Both the position numbers and the translations under genes were made by a program. A stretch of DNA of 64,000 nt from Hyphococcus sp. (GTDB lineage: Bacteria > Pseudomonadota > Alphaproteobacteria > Caulobacterales > Parvularculaceae): positions 62,001-126,000 of the forward strand of contig JANQRY010000008.1 of assembly GCA_028284345.1 (NCBI GenBank). Reading direction: 5' to 3'. Of the stretch, positions 9,592 through 17,971 are shown piece after piece; the stretch's first letter is position 1; every line of letters begins with the position of its first letter. The notes below the pieces were generated by a model. That model was given only the letters and a program-made list of their open reading frames with translations, made no database searches and was not told the origin of the DNA.

Positions 9592-9995
9592 GCCGCGCCA
9601 GGCATTAACCCTTTTTTAACAGTTTGGTGACATCTTGATAACGTCTTCTCCCGAGAAGATACCCCACCATACCCCACGACAGTGAGTACCGGCCGCGTTT
9701 TCCCCCAAGACGCGGCCGTCTCGCTATTTTGGGCGCCGGATCCGCCATTGCGAGCCCGCATCCCGGACCAAACGGACGAAATATGCGGCAAGGCCCCGCC
9801 GGCGCACGGCGCGGCGGACCGACGGATCGCGCGGGCGGCGACGTACAAAGAAAACGCCGCGCAAGCGCGCCAAAAGCGCCAGGCATGCCTCAAGATTATC
9901 CACCCAGGGCCAGCCCCTCCGGACGCCCGCGGCCCCACGAAAAAGGCGGTGGATTCACCCACGCCCGTTTGCTATATGCCCCGCTCCAACGGCGT
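9592..9995. other. Gene-free interval between RND operon and tRNA-Asn
   Basis: No convincing protein gene is visible in about 400 bases. It holds the CtrA-like box, a dyad TCTTCTC-CC-GAGAAGA at 9644-9659, and an 8-bp perfect stem with a 13-base loop (CGGCCGCG at 9690-9697, CGCGGCCG at 9711-9718). These could mark a small regulated transcript ending near 9730, but the T-tract is weak. Open frames crossing this interval have no family resemblance I can recognise. Confidence 0.5.
9605..9619. promoter_or_regulatory. CtrA-type box (TTAA-N7-TTAA)
   Basis: The sequence TTAACCCTTTTTTAA fits the full CtrA recognition pattern TTAA-N7-TTAA, followed by C. CtrA is the cell-cycle regulator of many alphaproteobacteria. 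It lies in a gene-free stretch upstream of a 16-base dyad (9644-9659) and tRNA-Asn. Binding is inferred from the match alone. Confidence 0.4.
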
Positions 9996-10071
9996 TCCCC
10001 GATAGCTCAGTTGGTAGAGCAGCTGACTGTTAATCAGCGGGTCACTGGTTCGAGTCCAGTTCGGGGAGCCA
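9996..10071 (+). tRNA. tRNA-Asn (GTT), integration target of the mobile element
   Basis: The cloverleaf is complete: acceptor TCCCCGA with TCGGGGA, anticodon loop CTGTTAA with anticodon GTT at 10029-10031, T-loop GTTCGAGTC, discriminator G and encoded CCA. The last 15 bases are duplicated at 20026-20040, so the element uses the 3' end of this tRNA as attachment site and restores an intact tRNA on insertion. Confidence 0.97.
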
Positions 10072-11272
10072 ATGCCCATACCGGACCCTTTCCTATCAAT
10101 AGGTTATCACCAGTTTTTGTCCCATCTTCGATCATACCGAAATCGGGTGGGACACCTTCGCCCGATTTCGACGCTTTAATCAAGCGCTCCATGCCCGCGT
10201 CGGCGAGGCGCTTGCGATCTCGTTCTCGGATATAGCCCTCAAACACCTGCAACGAATCGTGGCCCGTGATGGCCGTCGCCTCGGCCGAGGAGCATCCCGC
10301 CTCAACCAGCATAACGGCCGCGGCTTTTCGCAATCCATGGGCCGAACAATGCGGCAGCCCGGCGGCCTTGCACCAGGATTTAAACCGGTTCCCGAATGAG
10401 GCCGCGCGATGTTTCGTACGCTGACCTTCGGGCTTTCCGTGCGCACCCCAAGGCTTGCCATGTTTCGTAGTCAGCAATGTCATATCACCCGTTTTCGTCG
10501 CGGCGATCGAGGCCGACAGCGCCGGATGAACCGGGATCGAAAGGCGTTTCCCGGTCGATCCGCGCGTTTTTTCCGGCGCAAAAATTAGTCGCCCGCCCTT
10601 CAGGTGCTGCGGCCCGATCCGGATAGCGTCACCGCGGCGCATGCCGGTGAACAGCATCAAATCGAGCGCTAAGCGCTCCTGCGTGCCGACCGGCCAATAC
10701 TCGCAATACTGCGCGATCTCGTCAGGAGACCATGTATGATAGCCGCCGCGTTTTCCCTTAATTGTCGGCACTTCTCGCGCCGGGTTTCGTTCGACAAAGC
10801 CATATTCAACACCGAATTGGAACAATTGGCGCAGCACTTTTATGAGCTCATTCGCAACGTGCGGTTTGTCCGCGCGACGATCGCGCATCGCTCGAATGTG
10901 TTTGGGCTGCATTTTGCGAACGGGAAGCGCCGCGCATTTTTCCCGGATCGGTTCGATCGTCAGCCGTCGCCGATACCGTGTGTCCGGACTGAGTGCGCGA
11001 TAATCCGCTGACTGATAATACTCAACACACATGCGATCGAACGTGCCGGCGGCGGGCAATTCGCCTTTCGTCGATTTCTCGCGCGGTTTTAGTTTTCCGG
11101 TCGTTGCGGCGGCGTAGTCAGACCAAAATTCTTCCGAAAACAACGGACCGCGCAATCGCAGTTTTCTCACGCCTGGCACACGGTAATAAATGCGCGCCGT
11201 CCCATATCGATCGTAATCGACGATCACATATTTCGGTTTCTTAGGCCTTTTCACACGCTTGCGCGATCCCAT
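10034..11272 (-). CDS. int: Tyrosine site-specific integrase of the element
   Basis: A 412-residue tyrosine recombinase that inserts and excises the element at tRNA-Asn. The N-terminal arm-binding region (KPKYVIVDYDRYGTARIYYR) is typical of alphaproteobacterial phage integrases, followed by a SAM-like core-binding domain (about 75-165). Catalytic residues are visible: Arg212 (TGMRRGDA), Lys235, His312 and Arg315 (HGLR), His338 (TGHDSL) and Tyr347 (FEGYIRERD). The reading frame runs through the att core into the antisense of tRNA-Asn, so the last residues are encoded by the tRNA gene. Its start overlaps the end of the HTH gene by 22 bases, implying co-transcription. Confidence 0.95.
   Translation of the reverse strand: MGSRKRVKRPKKPKYVIVDYDRYGTARIYYRVPGVRKLRLRGPLFSEEFWSDYAAATTGKLKPREKSTKGELPAAGTFDRMCVEYYQSADYRALSPDTRYRRRLTIEPIREKCAALPVRKMQPKHIRAMRDRRADKPHVANELIKVLRQLFQFGVEYGFVERNPAREVPTIKGKRGGYHTWSPDEIAQYCEYWPVGTQERLALDLMLFTGMRRGDAIRIGPQHLKGGRLIFAPEKTRGSTGKRLSIPVHPALSASIAATKTGDMTLLTTKHGKPWGAHGKPEGQRTKHRAASFGNRFKSWCKAAGLPHCSAHGLRKAAAVMLVEAGCSSAEATAITGHDSLQVFEGYIRERDRKRLADAGMERLIKASKSGEGVPPDFGMIEDGTKTGDNLLIGKGPVWALAPRTGLEPVTR
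10057..10071 (+). repeat. attL core, 3' end of tRNA-Asn
   Basis: CAGTTCGGGGAGCCA forms the T-arm and acceptor end of tRNA-Asn and matches 20026-20040 exactly. Bases on either side differ between the two copies. Confidence 0.92.
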
Positions 11273-11493
11273 GGATTTTCGCTTTCGACGCTCTCCTCGT
11301 CATGGGGCAACGCTTCAAATGCTGCGTCAAGTTCTAGGCGGTCCCAAACCTTCCGCGCGTCTATTCTCCGCGGCCGCGGCATGCGCCGATCGGCAACCAT
11401 TTCGTCGAATTTTGTGACGCCAACCCCAACATAGGACGCAGCGTCAACGCGGTTGACGCCTCGCGGTTGGATGTCGGCGCCGCGCGCTCCCAT
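11251..11493 (-). CDS. AlpA/excisionase-like helix-turn-helix protein
   Basis: An 80-residue small DNA-binding protein. The HTH segment reads VDAASYVGVGVTKFDEMV, followed by DRRMPRPRRIDARKVWDR and a NPWD-type tail; this arrangement directly before a KYVIVDYDR-type integrase is a recurrent pair in alphaproteobacterial elements. The ATG at 11493 shares one base with the upstream gene's TGA (TGATG), which fixes the start. A role in excision or in controlling the integrase is inferred from family and position. Confidence 0.8.
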   Translation of the reverse strand: MGARGADIQPRGVNRVDAASYVGVGVTKFDEMVADRRMPRPRRIDARKVWDRLELDAAFEALPHDEESVESENPWDRASV

Positions 11494-11831
11494 CACTGCG
11501 TTCCACAGGTTAAATTTTGAGGCCTCGTCAACGCCGCCTCGATAAACTCGACGGCCGCGCGGAAGTCCGACAGAGCGACGCGGGCCTTGCGCCGAAATTT
11601 CCGCTTGGTCTGTAACGTTGCGCATTGAAGGCCGTCGACGATCTTGCGGGCCGGCGCAACGACGGTCTCAAGGGATTCTCGACTGGCCGCGGCGACGACG
11701 CCAAGCCTTGCGTCGTCGAGTTCATAAAGGCGCTCGGCGATCGCGAGGACTGCAGTCGCCACTTGCTTTAATTCCGGCAGCTCGACGATTAACGCCGCCT
11801 TTGCGCGCTCGAATTTCCGATGCTGGTCCAT
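11493..11831 (-). CDS. Hypothetical helical protein between tape-measure and HTH genes
   Basis: A 112-residue, mostly helical, Lys/Arg/Glu/Ala-rich protein that I do not recognise. Its ATG overlaps the tape-measure stop by one base (TAATG) and its TGA overlaps the next ATG by one base, so it is tightly coupled in a four-gene run. Position after a tape-measure gene would fit a chaperone or tail-assembly factor, but nothing in the sequence proves this. Confidence 0.65.
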   Translation of the reverse strand: MDQHRKFERAKAALIVELPELKQVATAVLAIAERLYELDDARLGVVAAASRESLETVVAPARKIVDGLQCATLQTKRKFRRKARVALSDFRAAVEFIEAALTRPQNLTCGTQ

Positions 11832-13651
11832 TATGCGAAACGCGGCCGGCGGCGCACCCGGTCGACTGCGTCCATGACGCTCACGGCGATCACCGGCGTC
11901 GTATCGGCGATGCGCTGATCGACGCTTTCGAGCCCGACATCGAACCTAAGTGTTTGATTGACGACTACGCCGCCGCCGAAGCCGTCATTAGGGACGATGG
12001 CACCGGAAGCGCCGGGCACGAAGAGTTCAGGCCCCTGCTCGCCAACCAGGAACGCTCGGCCCGCCTGGACCGGTCCGCCGCTAGCGCGTCCGCCGCCGAA
12101 AATCAGATTGAAGGCGCCGCCGTCGGCAGTTTGCAGACCAAGGGCGCCGCGGAAGATATCAAGCAGCCCTTCGAATGCGAGTTGCTGAGCCAACCGCTCA
12201 AGCGTCTTGCCCAGATCGTCGCCGAACGCGATCGCGCCGGCGAAGGCGACGGCGATCCCCTCGCCCGCCCGCTCGGAGGCGATGCGCCACCCTTCAGTCG
12301 CTTCACGAAGCTTCAGCATCTGGCCATTGACGCCTTCGAGCGCTTCGCTGATGTCGAAAAACTCGACCATGTTTTCAGCTTGCGGCAACAGCGCTTCGAG
12401 TTCACCGCGCAAATCCCGCAACGCCACCAGTGGCAGCTCGTTTAAGCGCTCTGCGTCTTGGAGGGCTTGCTGAATTGCATCCCCGGCGCGTTCGGCTTCT
12501 TCCGCAAAAACATTGGTCGATAATCGAGGTATGTTCGGAACGGTTATTCCGGTGAAATCGGGAACAACCGGATCGGATGGCGTCGCTGGAAGAGGTATAC
12601 CGGTTGCTCCTCGCGCTCGTGATAGTCTGGCCCTGACCTGCACCAGCTCCAAGGCCGCGCTTGCCGCGCGTTTTTCCAGAAATGCAATATCTTTTTCGAG
12701 AAGCTGTCTTATGCCCGGAACATTGCCTATTCCGGAATCGAGTTCTCCGCGTTTTCTGTTGAGAGCGTCGAACGCACCATCAAGGCGCTTTTGCAATATT
12801 TCTTCCCGCCTTCTGAGCGCTGATGAATCGGCGTCCGACCTGATCGTGGCGCCCGGAAAGGCGTCGAAAAATCGTTCGACTGATTCCGCAGCGTTCCCGA
12901 TCTTCGAGGCCACCGTCACCGCAGCAGACGCGATGTCGTTCATCAACGTCTTGAACCGGATAAACCCTTCAATGTTGTTAGCTACCGTAGTCTGAAGTTT
13001 CGTTGACAGTTGCTGGTTGAGTGTCGACAGAGTGCTTCGCGCCTGCTCCAACGCGGCAACGGCGTCGTCTCCAAGAACGACGCGAAGATCTCGCGCTGAG
13101 TGTGTCATACGGTCCAGGCCTTCAGCCCCGTCACGCACCAGCAGCGCCATGCGACGGGCGTCGTCGCCGAACACTTTCGTCGCCAGAGACGTCCTGATCG
13201 TCACGTCCTCTACGTCAGCGAGGGATTTGAACACCTTCCCGATCGCCTGTTCGTTCGTGTCGCTTACAGTGACGCCGAGTTCTGAAAATGTCTTCTCGTA
13301 TTCCTTGTTACCGCGCCGCGCCTCACCTAGACGGCGGGTGAAGCGGCCGACGGCGTCATCAAGTTCCTTTTGCGTAGATCCGGCAAGCACGGCGGCAAAG
13401 CGATATTGCTGTAACGCTTCCGCACCGATATTCGCGACTTTTGCGGCTTTACCGATCGAGTCGCCGGCGCGGATGGCGTTGGTCGCAAGCTGGTCGAGGC
13501 TGCGCACCGCCGCGGTTGCGCCGCCAGCGGCAAGAATGCCGGTGATCGACCGCTTGAACCCGTTAAGCGAATTCTGAGCCTGGCTGATCCCGCGTTTGAA
13601 CCCGCGTGGATTGGCGTCGATAAAGGCGGTAATCCGGTTGCTTGGAGGCAT
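11831..13651 (-). CDS. Phage tail tape-measure protein, short form
   Basis: A 606-residue tape-measure-like protein, which would set tail length and be packed in the tail tube. The N-terminus resembles lambda-family tape measures (SLDQLATNAIRAGDSIGKAAKVANIGAEALQ broken into the usual short helices); long helical and coiled-coil stretches fill the middle. The C-terminal motif SGGPVQAGRAFLVGEQGPEL (about residues 530-549) is a hallmark of these proteins. A GAGGATC ribosome site precedes the ATG. At roughly 1.5 angstrom per residue it would specify a tail near 90 nm (inference). No tail-tube or sheath gene accompanies it. Confidence 0.88.
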   Translation of the reverse strand: MPPSNRITAFIDANPRGFKRGISQAQNSLNGFKRSITGILAAGGATAAVRSLDQLATNAIRAGDSIGKAAKVANIGAEALQQYRFAAVLAGSTQKELDDAVGRFTRRLGEARRGNKEYEKTFSELGVTVSDTNEQAIGKVFKSLADVEDVTIRTSLATKVFGDDARRMALLVRDGAEGLDRMTHSARDLRVVLGDDAVAALEQARSTLSTLNQQLSTKLQTTVANNIEGFIRFKTLMNDIASAAVTVASKIGNAAESVERFFDAFPGATIRSDADSSALRRREEILQKRLDGAFDALNRKRGELDSGIGNVPGIRQLLEKDIAFLEKRAASAALELVQVRARLSRARGATGIPLPATPSDPVVPDFTGITVPNIPRLSTNVFAEEAERAGDAIQQALQDAERLNELPLVALRDLRGELEALLPQAENMVEFFDISEALEGVNGQMLKLREATEGWRIASERAGEGIAVAFAGAIAFGDDLGKTLERLAQQLAFEGLLDIFRGALGLQTADGGAFNLIFGGGRASGGPVQAGRAFLVGEQGPELFVPGASGAIVPNDGFGGGVVVNQTLRFDVGLESVDQRIADTTPVIAVSVMDAVDRVRRRPRFA

Positions 13652-13801
13652 AAGGGATAGATCCTCTACTCTGTAAACGAATTAAATGCCGCGGCCCCCA
13701 CCGGGTCAATTTGTCGGTCAGACAGACCATTCGGCCCATCCGGTAGGGGTTAAACGCCGCGCGGCCGGCGCTAGGAGAGGGCCGAATTCACTGCGGCGCG
13801 A
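13652..13801. other. Spacer between capsid and tape-measure genes
   Basis: This 150-base interval separates the only two recognisable structural genes. It carries the tape-measure ribosome site at its left edge. I see no clear terminator, promoter or small gene in it; portal, connector and tail-tube genes that normally lie between capsid and tape measure in phages are absent. Confidence 0.5.
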
Positions 13802-15736
13802 TTATGCGCCGGCGTTCTTCTGCCATCCGCGATAGTCGACAAAGCCCGCGCCAAAACTCAGCCGAACGCGAATTTCGATGCCGTCGTATTCCCAACCCAT
13901 CCGTTGGTCGACGACCGGGCCATTTTCTTCATCCAGGTAGCCCCAGCGAAGGCCTTCCACCTGCGACGGCTCCGCTGCGAGATACCACGCCGCTGGGTCG
14001 GTAAGCCGCGGCTCTACAACAACGCCGAGATTGCTGAATACGTTTGCATCGGCTGTCTTCGCTGCCTGGACCGTAGAGACCAGCTTCTCCGCATCGGTCT
14101 CAAGCTGCGTCGGAACAACGAGGTAACGCGGCGTCGGTGCGATGCGTTCGCCAGCGAGCCCGGTTTGCTGCCGCATGGCGCTGCGAAGAACCGAGAGCGC
14201 TGCTTCGCTCGGAACCCCGCCGGGATCGACTAAGTTCGAATGCGCTGCCGAGAAAACGGCCTCGTTGTCAGCCATATTCGGATTTTGTTCGAGTTTCGCG
14301 GCCAGCAACGTTGATTCCTGCGAAATCGCTGTTTCCGCGGCATTGGTCATGAGATCGTCAAACTGTCCGATTGCGTCATTCACCAACGCCTGGTGCGTCA
14401 GCCCAACGCGCCGGCCATAGCGGACGAGCGAGATGGTTTCGCCGCTGTCGCCGATTGTGCCGTGGGTGATCTCTCCGTGCTCGTTGACTTGTTTCAATTC
14501 CGGAAACGCCGAACCGCGGATCGACTTCTGTTCACGGTAATCGACAAGATTCCGCTGCGTCGAGACAGTTTTGAGCGCCGGCGGCGCTAGGCGATACCGT
14601 TCGAGGAGGATTTGCCGGGCGGCGTCGCCGATTGTGCCGACAAAGTCACCGGAACCAAGTGCGCCGTAACCGGGGGCGGTGCTGCGTTGAAAGGCGCCGG
14701 CGTCGCCGAGCGCCGTTTTAATGATCTTGCTGGGCCGCATGCCCCTGGTGCTGACACCGGCGCGCTCAAGGCACTCTGCCGCCATATCGACGAAAGACCA
14801 GCCGCGGAAGGCTTCCGCTTCCGGTTGGGCCTCGTAGGTCGGGATGCACCGCTGGACGATAGCCGCCGCCATCGCATTTTGACTATGGAACGCATCGGCG
14901 CGTGAGTCGCTCATGCCCGGCTCAGTTACCTGCGTGTGCCCGGTATTTGCGTCATCGCGTTTGGCAAGTTCTTCGAGGATCGCGTCCTTGGCTTCGCTGA
15001 TGTCGACCTTTCGTTTGACGAGATCTTCAACGAAATCGGCATCCAGTTTGTTGCGGGTTGCGATATTGCGGATTTCTGCGTCGATGTCCGCGCGCGTTTG
15101 CTTCGCCGGCGCGCCCGGCGTGTTGCCATCAGGCATGGTCTTCGCTCCATTATTGGCCGGCGGTGCGGCGGGCGTGCGTTCCCGATATTCCAACGCACAT
15201 TCAAATTCTCGCGCCTGGTCTTCTCGGACCTGCGCGCCGGGATCCGCGCCGATCGGCACGGCGGAAATTTCCATGGGTTCCCAATCGACGGCGCGCCGAA
15301 GCTCGGGCTCGCCGTCGCGTTTTTCGATTTCATATTTGTGGACGCGGTATCCGACGCTGATGTTGCGGATGACCCCGCTTTGAACATCTTCAAAGATCGG
15401 CGTTACGTCTTCTCGATTCGAAAACCGTATGGTCGCAACGCCGCGACCGTTTTCGATCCGAGCCGATCCATCGACCACAACGCCGATGACGCTGTTGAGA
15501 TCGAAGCTGTTATGCGTATCCAGGAACGGCGCGCCCGAATTCAAACGATTGAGGCGAACCGCTTTGGCGGAGACTTCAAGTTCTTCGTCGAATTCCTCGC
15601 CGAAAAATTGCCGCCGGCGAACCGGGGCGCCGGTGGTGAAAATCACCTGGGCCGTGCGTGCTTTCTCATCAACGCTGTCGGCGCGAATCATAGCCTCGCG
15701 CCCCATCACCGGCATCATGGTTTTGCGGGCCGTCAT
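13802..15736 (-). CDS. Prohead protease/major capsid protein fusion
   Basis: A 644-residue fusion. Residues about 1-185 form an HK97-type prohead protease with plausible triad His75 (FLDTHNSF), Ser127 (IRNISVGYRV) and Glu156 (MEISAVPIGADPGA). Residues about 185-275 are a polar, helical, scaffold-like delta region. Residues about 280-644 are the major capsid protein, with the block LKTVSTQRNLVDYREQK and the C-terminal GIEIRVRLSFGAGFVDYRGW. Such fusions are known in phages, where the protease domain must release itself during head maturation. The ATG overlaps the preceding stop by four bases. Protease residues look intact, so the protein may be functional. Confidence 0.92.
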   Translation of the reverse strand: MTARKTMMPVMGREAMIRADSVDEKARTAQVIFTTGAPVRRRQFFGEEFDEELEVSAKAVRLNRLNSGAPFLDTHNSFDLNSVIGVVVDGSARIENGRGVATIRFSNREDVTPIFEDVQSGVIRNISVGYRVHKYEIEKRDGEPELRRAVDWEPMEISAVPIGADPGAQVREDQAREFECALEYRERTPAAPPANNGAKTMPDGNTPGAPAKQTRADIDAEIRNIATRNKLDADFVEDLVKRKVDISEAKDAILEELAKRDDANTGHTQVTEPGMSDSRADAFHSQNAMAAAIVQRCIPTYEAQPEAEAFRGWSFVDMAAECLERAGVSTRGMRPSKIIKTALGDAGAFQRSTAPGYGALGSGDFVGTIGDAARQILLERYRLAPPALKTVSTQRNLVDYREQKSIRGSAFPELKQVNEHGEITHGTIGDSGETISLVRYGRRVGLTHQALVNDAIGQFDDLMTNAAETAISQESTLLAAKLEQNPNMADNEAVFSAAHSNLVDPGGVPSEAALSVLRSAMRQQTGLAGERIAPTPRYLVVPTQLETDAEKLVSTVQAAKTADANVFSNLGVVVEPRLTDPAAWYLAAEPSQVEGLRWGYLDEENGPVVDQRMGWEYDGIEIRVRLSFGAGFVDYRGWQKNAGA

Positions 15737-16122
15737 TGAATGCGGTCCACAGGCACGATCGCCAGAAGAGCTCCGTTGCCGTCGAATATGTGAAAGCCGT
15801 CTTTTTCTGGACTTATGAACCCGGCGTTTTCGCCTGGCTCACCTTCGAGCCGGACTGTCGACCGCGTCGATCGAGCGATGTGACAGCCGCGCCAAACGGC
15901 GTATCCAAGCCAGGGCAACCCAAGCGCGTCGGCCCGGTCGCCTTCGGTGATCTTTTCGCCAGCGTCCAGACGCGCTTCCAGCGCCTTCAAGCGCCCGCGG
16001 AACGCCGTGCTGCGAATATAAGCAAGAAGTGCCTCAGGACTTTTGAGACCCGCGAGCGGACTCTCGGATGCATGCGCAGCGAATTTGGTCGGAGAAATTT
16101 GCTGATCGGACATGCCGATCAT
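15733..16122 (-). CDS. Hypothetical phage-type protein upstream of the capsid fusion
   Basis: A 129-residue protein of unknown function, coupled to the capsid gene by an ATGA overlap. A second in-frame ATG at 16113 (MSDQQISPTKFA) is an alternative start; neither has a clear ribosome site. The C-terminal part is beta-rich (GFHIFDGNGALLAIVPVDRI). Position suggests a head-assembly or packaging role, but I find no known motif. Confidence 0.65.
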   Translation of the reverse strand: MIGMSDQQISPTKFAAHASESPLAGLKSPEALLAYIRSTAFRGRLKALEARLDAGEKITEGDRADALGLPWLGYAVWRGCHIARSTRSTVRLEGEPGENAGFISPEKDGFHIFDGNGALLAIVPVDRIQ

Positions 16123-16176
16123 AAAGCGGAACGTTGCCGGTCCGCGAAACAGGAAATTAACCGGCGCTAAAAGGCG

Positions 16177-16641
16177 CTATTTTTTTACGGGTCGCTTCCG
16201 AAGTTCAATTCGCTCTTTTGCCAGAGAAACGGCATAGTCGAGCTGATCCACGGTGACCGCCGGTCTTTCAACCAATTCGTAAGCCGCCCGGGCGCTATCT
16301 CTACCCGTCATCCCGGACATCATCCCGGCAACGATCTTTTCCAGAAATTCGGGATCCTGTACGCGCCCGCTTCCCTTACGCGCGCCGCGTCGATTCGGCG
16401 GTTTCGGTAGGTGTTTTTCTAGCCACCACCAGTGTCGTTCAATTTCACGCGGCGTCCATTCTTCGATCTGTAAGTCCGCAATTAACTGAGAAATCCTATG
16501 GCTCGGATTTTTACGAGCTGCTTTGATTAAATCGACCATTGAATCCATACGCTCGATCGCGCCGGATTTGCGCATCGCATCAATCAACTTCGACAACTTC
16601 CGCGCTGACGGTGTTTCAGTGTGCGAAATTGTATCCTTCAT
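16177..16641 (-). CDS. Hypothetical protein, element-encoded
   Basis: A 154-residue basic helical protein with a GGAGG ribosome site five bases before the ATG, so the start is secure. The middle holds a Trp-rich segment (REIERHWWWLEKHLP) and a Gly/Arg/Lys patch (RRGARKGSGR) suggesting nucleic-acid contact. I do not recognise the family. It precedes the capsid block by 55 bases. Confidence 0.7.
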   Translation of the reverse strand: MKDTISHTETPSARKLSKLIDAMRKSGAIERMDSMVDLIKAARKNPSHRISQLIADLQIEEWTPREIERHWWWLEKHLPKPPNRRGARKGSGRVQDPEFLEKIVAGMMSGMTGRDSARAAYELVERPAVTVDQLDYAVSLAKERIELRKRPVKK

Positions 16642-16816
16642 TCGCGCCTCCGCCGGCGCCGCAAAGAAATTCGGCGCGGCGGGTCCGCTGCGGTTGCGGA
16701 TTTTCGGGAGCTAACCTAGCCGCGCCGCTAAAGAACTTTCGTTGATTTGGCATCGAAGTCCACTGGCGAATCGCTGCAAACGCAACAAGCCTTCATGAAG
16801 AATTCAGTAATTGCCA

Positions 16817-17527
16817 ATGCCAGATCTGGTTGAAAACATCTCAACAGAATCGAAACGTGGAGCCAGCGTCGCATCGAGCGTTAGCACCGTCGTTATTTTT
16901 TACGTGTTTGGATTTGCTGAAATCCCTGGAGAAGTAATTCGACTACCGATTTTGAATATTCCTTTAAAGCAAGAAGTCGCTTTTCCGGTGATGCTCTCAA
17001 CAGTGATTTTTGTATATACGAGCTGGGCGACGCGGTTTTTTGTTGAGCGTCGACATTCCGATAAAATGATTCAAGACCGAACGGAAAAAGTTCTGCACAG
17101 CAAAACCCGCGCCAAAAACAACCTGAAGCAGGCAAGAGCTAATCTTGAAGCAGCGGACAAACAATTGGGAGCGGAATTAGACCGCAGACAGCAAAACGAT
17201 TTAAACAAATTGTTTATTGTCGACACCGATGCCGCGCCCGGATTCAAGTTTACGGCGCGGGAAAACCTCGATCAGCGCAGCCCGGTTTGGTCGCTTTGAA
17301 ATACGTTGCGGGAACGTCGATCAACATATCGTTCGATCGAGGCCGAGGAAAATAAATTACGAAGCAGTTATGAATTTCTATCGTCTGCAGACAGAGTATT
17401 CGATTGGCGCGAAGCAATCCTCTATATCCATTTCCCACGGCTCTCTTCACTATTCGCTGTTGTTGGATCGGCGCTAGCCATACTCCGAACGTTTTTCCCG
17501 GTTTTGCCTTGCTGTCCTATCAATTGA
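16817..17527 (+). pseudogene. Membrane protein with coiled coil, interrupted by an in-frame TGA
   Basis: The first part (16817-17299) encodes two membrane segments (about residues 23-45 and 56-78) and a charged coiled coil. The frame is stopped by TGA at 17297-17299, but stays open in the same frame to 17527 and encodes another charged helix plus a hydrophobic segment (LSSLFAVVGSALAIL). Together the parts look like one three-TM protein of about 236 residues. It is the only rightward gene in the element and its base composition is low in GC (26 of 60 in the line at 17041). It may be cargo damaged by a nonsense mutation, or a truncated but working 160-residue protein. Confidence 0.55.
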
Positions 17528-17588
17528 TGGGACATGTTTTACCTCGGGCGCCGCGGCGGAAGCCGCTTTTTTCCTCGATGGGTGATCC

Positions 17589-17855
17589 TCAGTCACTCTT
17601 GAAGACCGATTGTGTTTCCGGGATTCCGACGACACCGAGTTTCGTCAACGCCGCACGGCGTTTGTCCTCGTTCAGACTGCCTTCGAGCGAGTGCAAGCTC
17701 GCCTTTGCGGCGACCTTTCCTAGTATCGAAATTACGAGGCGACCATCGCGCGCATACTTAGAGACCATAGCGGCGGAAATACCGCATATCCTGGCAAATT
17801 CCGCTTTCGTTATGTATTTCTCCGACGAAGCCAAACCCTTAACCTGATTATTCAC
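17589..17855 (-). CDS. Helix-turn-helix protein, possible small terminase (Nu1-like)
   Basis: About 88 residues from a GTG at 17855; the frame is open further upstream to 17969, but that part looks non-coding. The HTH reads ITKAEFARICGISAAMVSKY, followed by ARDGRL and a helical tail (SLEGSLNEDKRRAAL). HTH proteins with this layout occur as Nu1-like small terminase subunits and as element regulators. In a capsid-encoding element a small terminase that redirects packaging is attractive, but a transcription regulator is equally possible. The start is uncertain. Confidence 0.6.
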   Translation of the reverse strand: MNNQVKGLASSEKYITKAEFARICGISAAMVSKYARDGRLVISILGKVAAKASLHSLEGSLNEDKRRAALTKLGVVGIPETQSVFKSD

Positions 17856-17971
17856 CCTTAACCGTTTTCGACACGCTGCAACTGCAAAACATTCGGGGAC
17901 AGAATTACCTGTCGTCGAGTATGCGCAGGAAGGACCCCGCTCCATGGATGAAACGAAATATGAACTCAAAA

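Noticed and set aside
9682-10005. 107-codon frame upstream of tRNA-Asn
   Set aside because: Runs into the tRNA, lacks a ribosome site and has no recognisable features.
17404-17847. 147-codon plus-strand frame in the element
   Set aside because: Overlaps the better supported membrane gene frame and the opposite HTH gene; no ribosome site.
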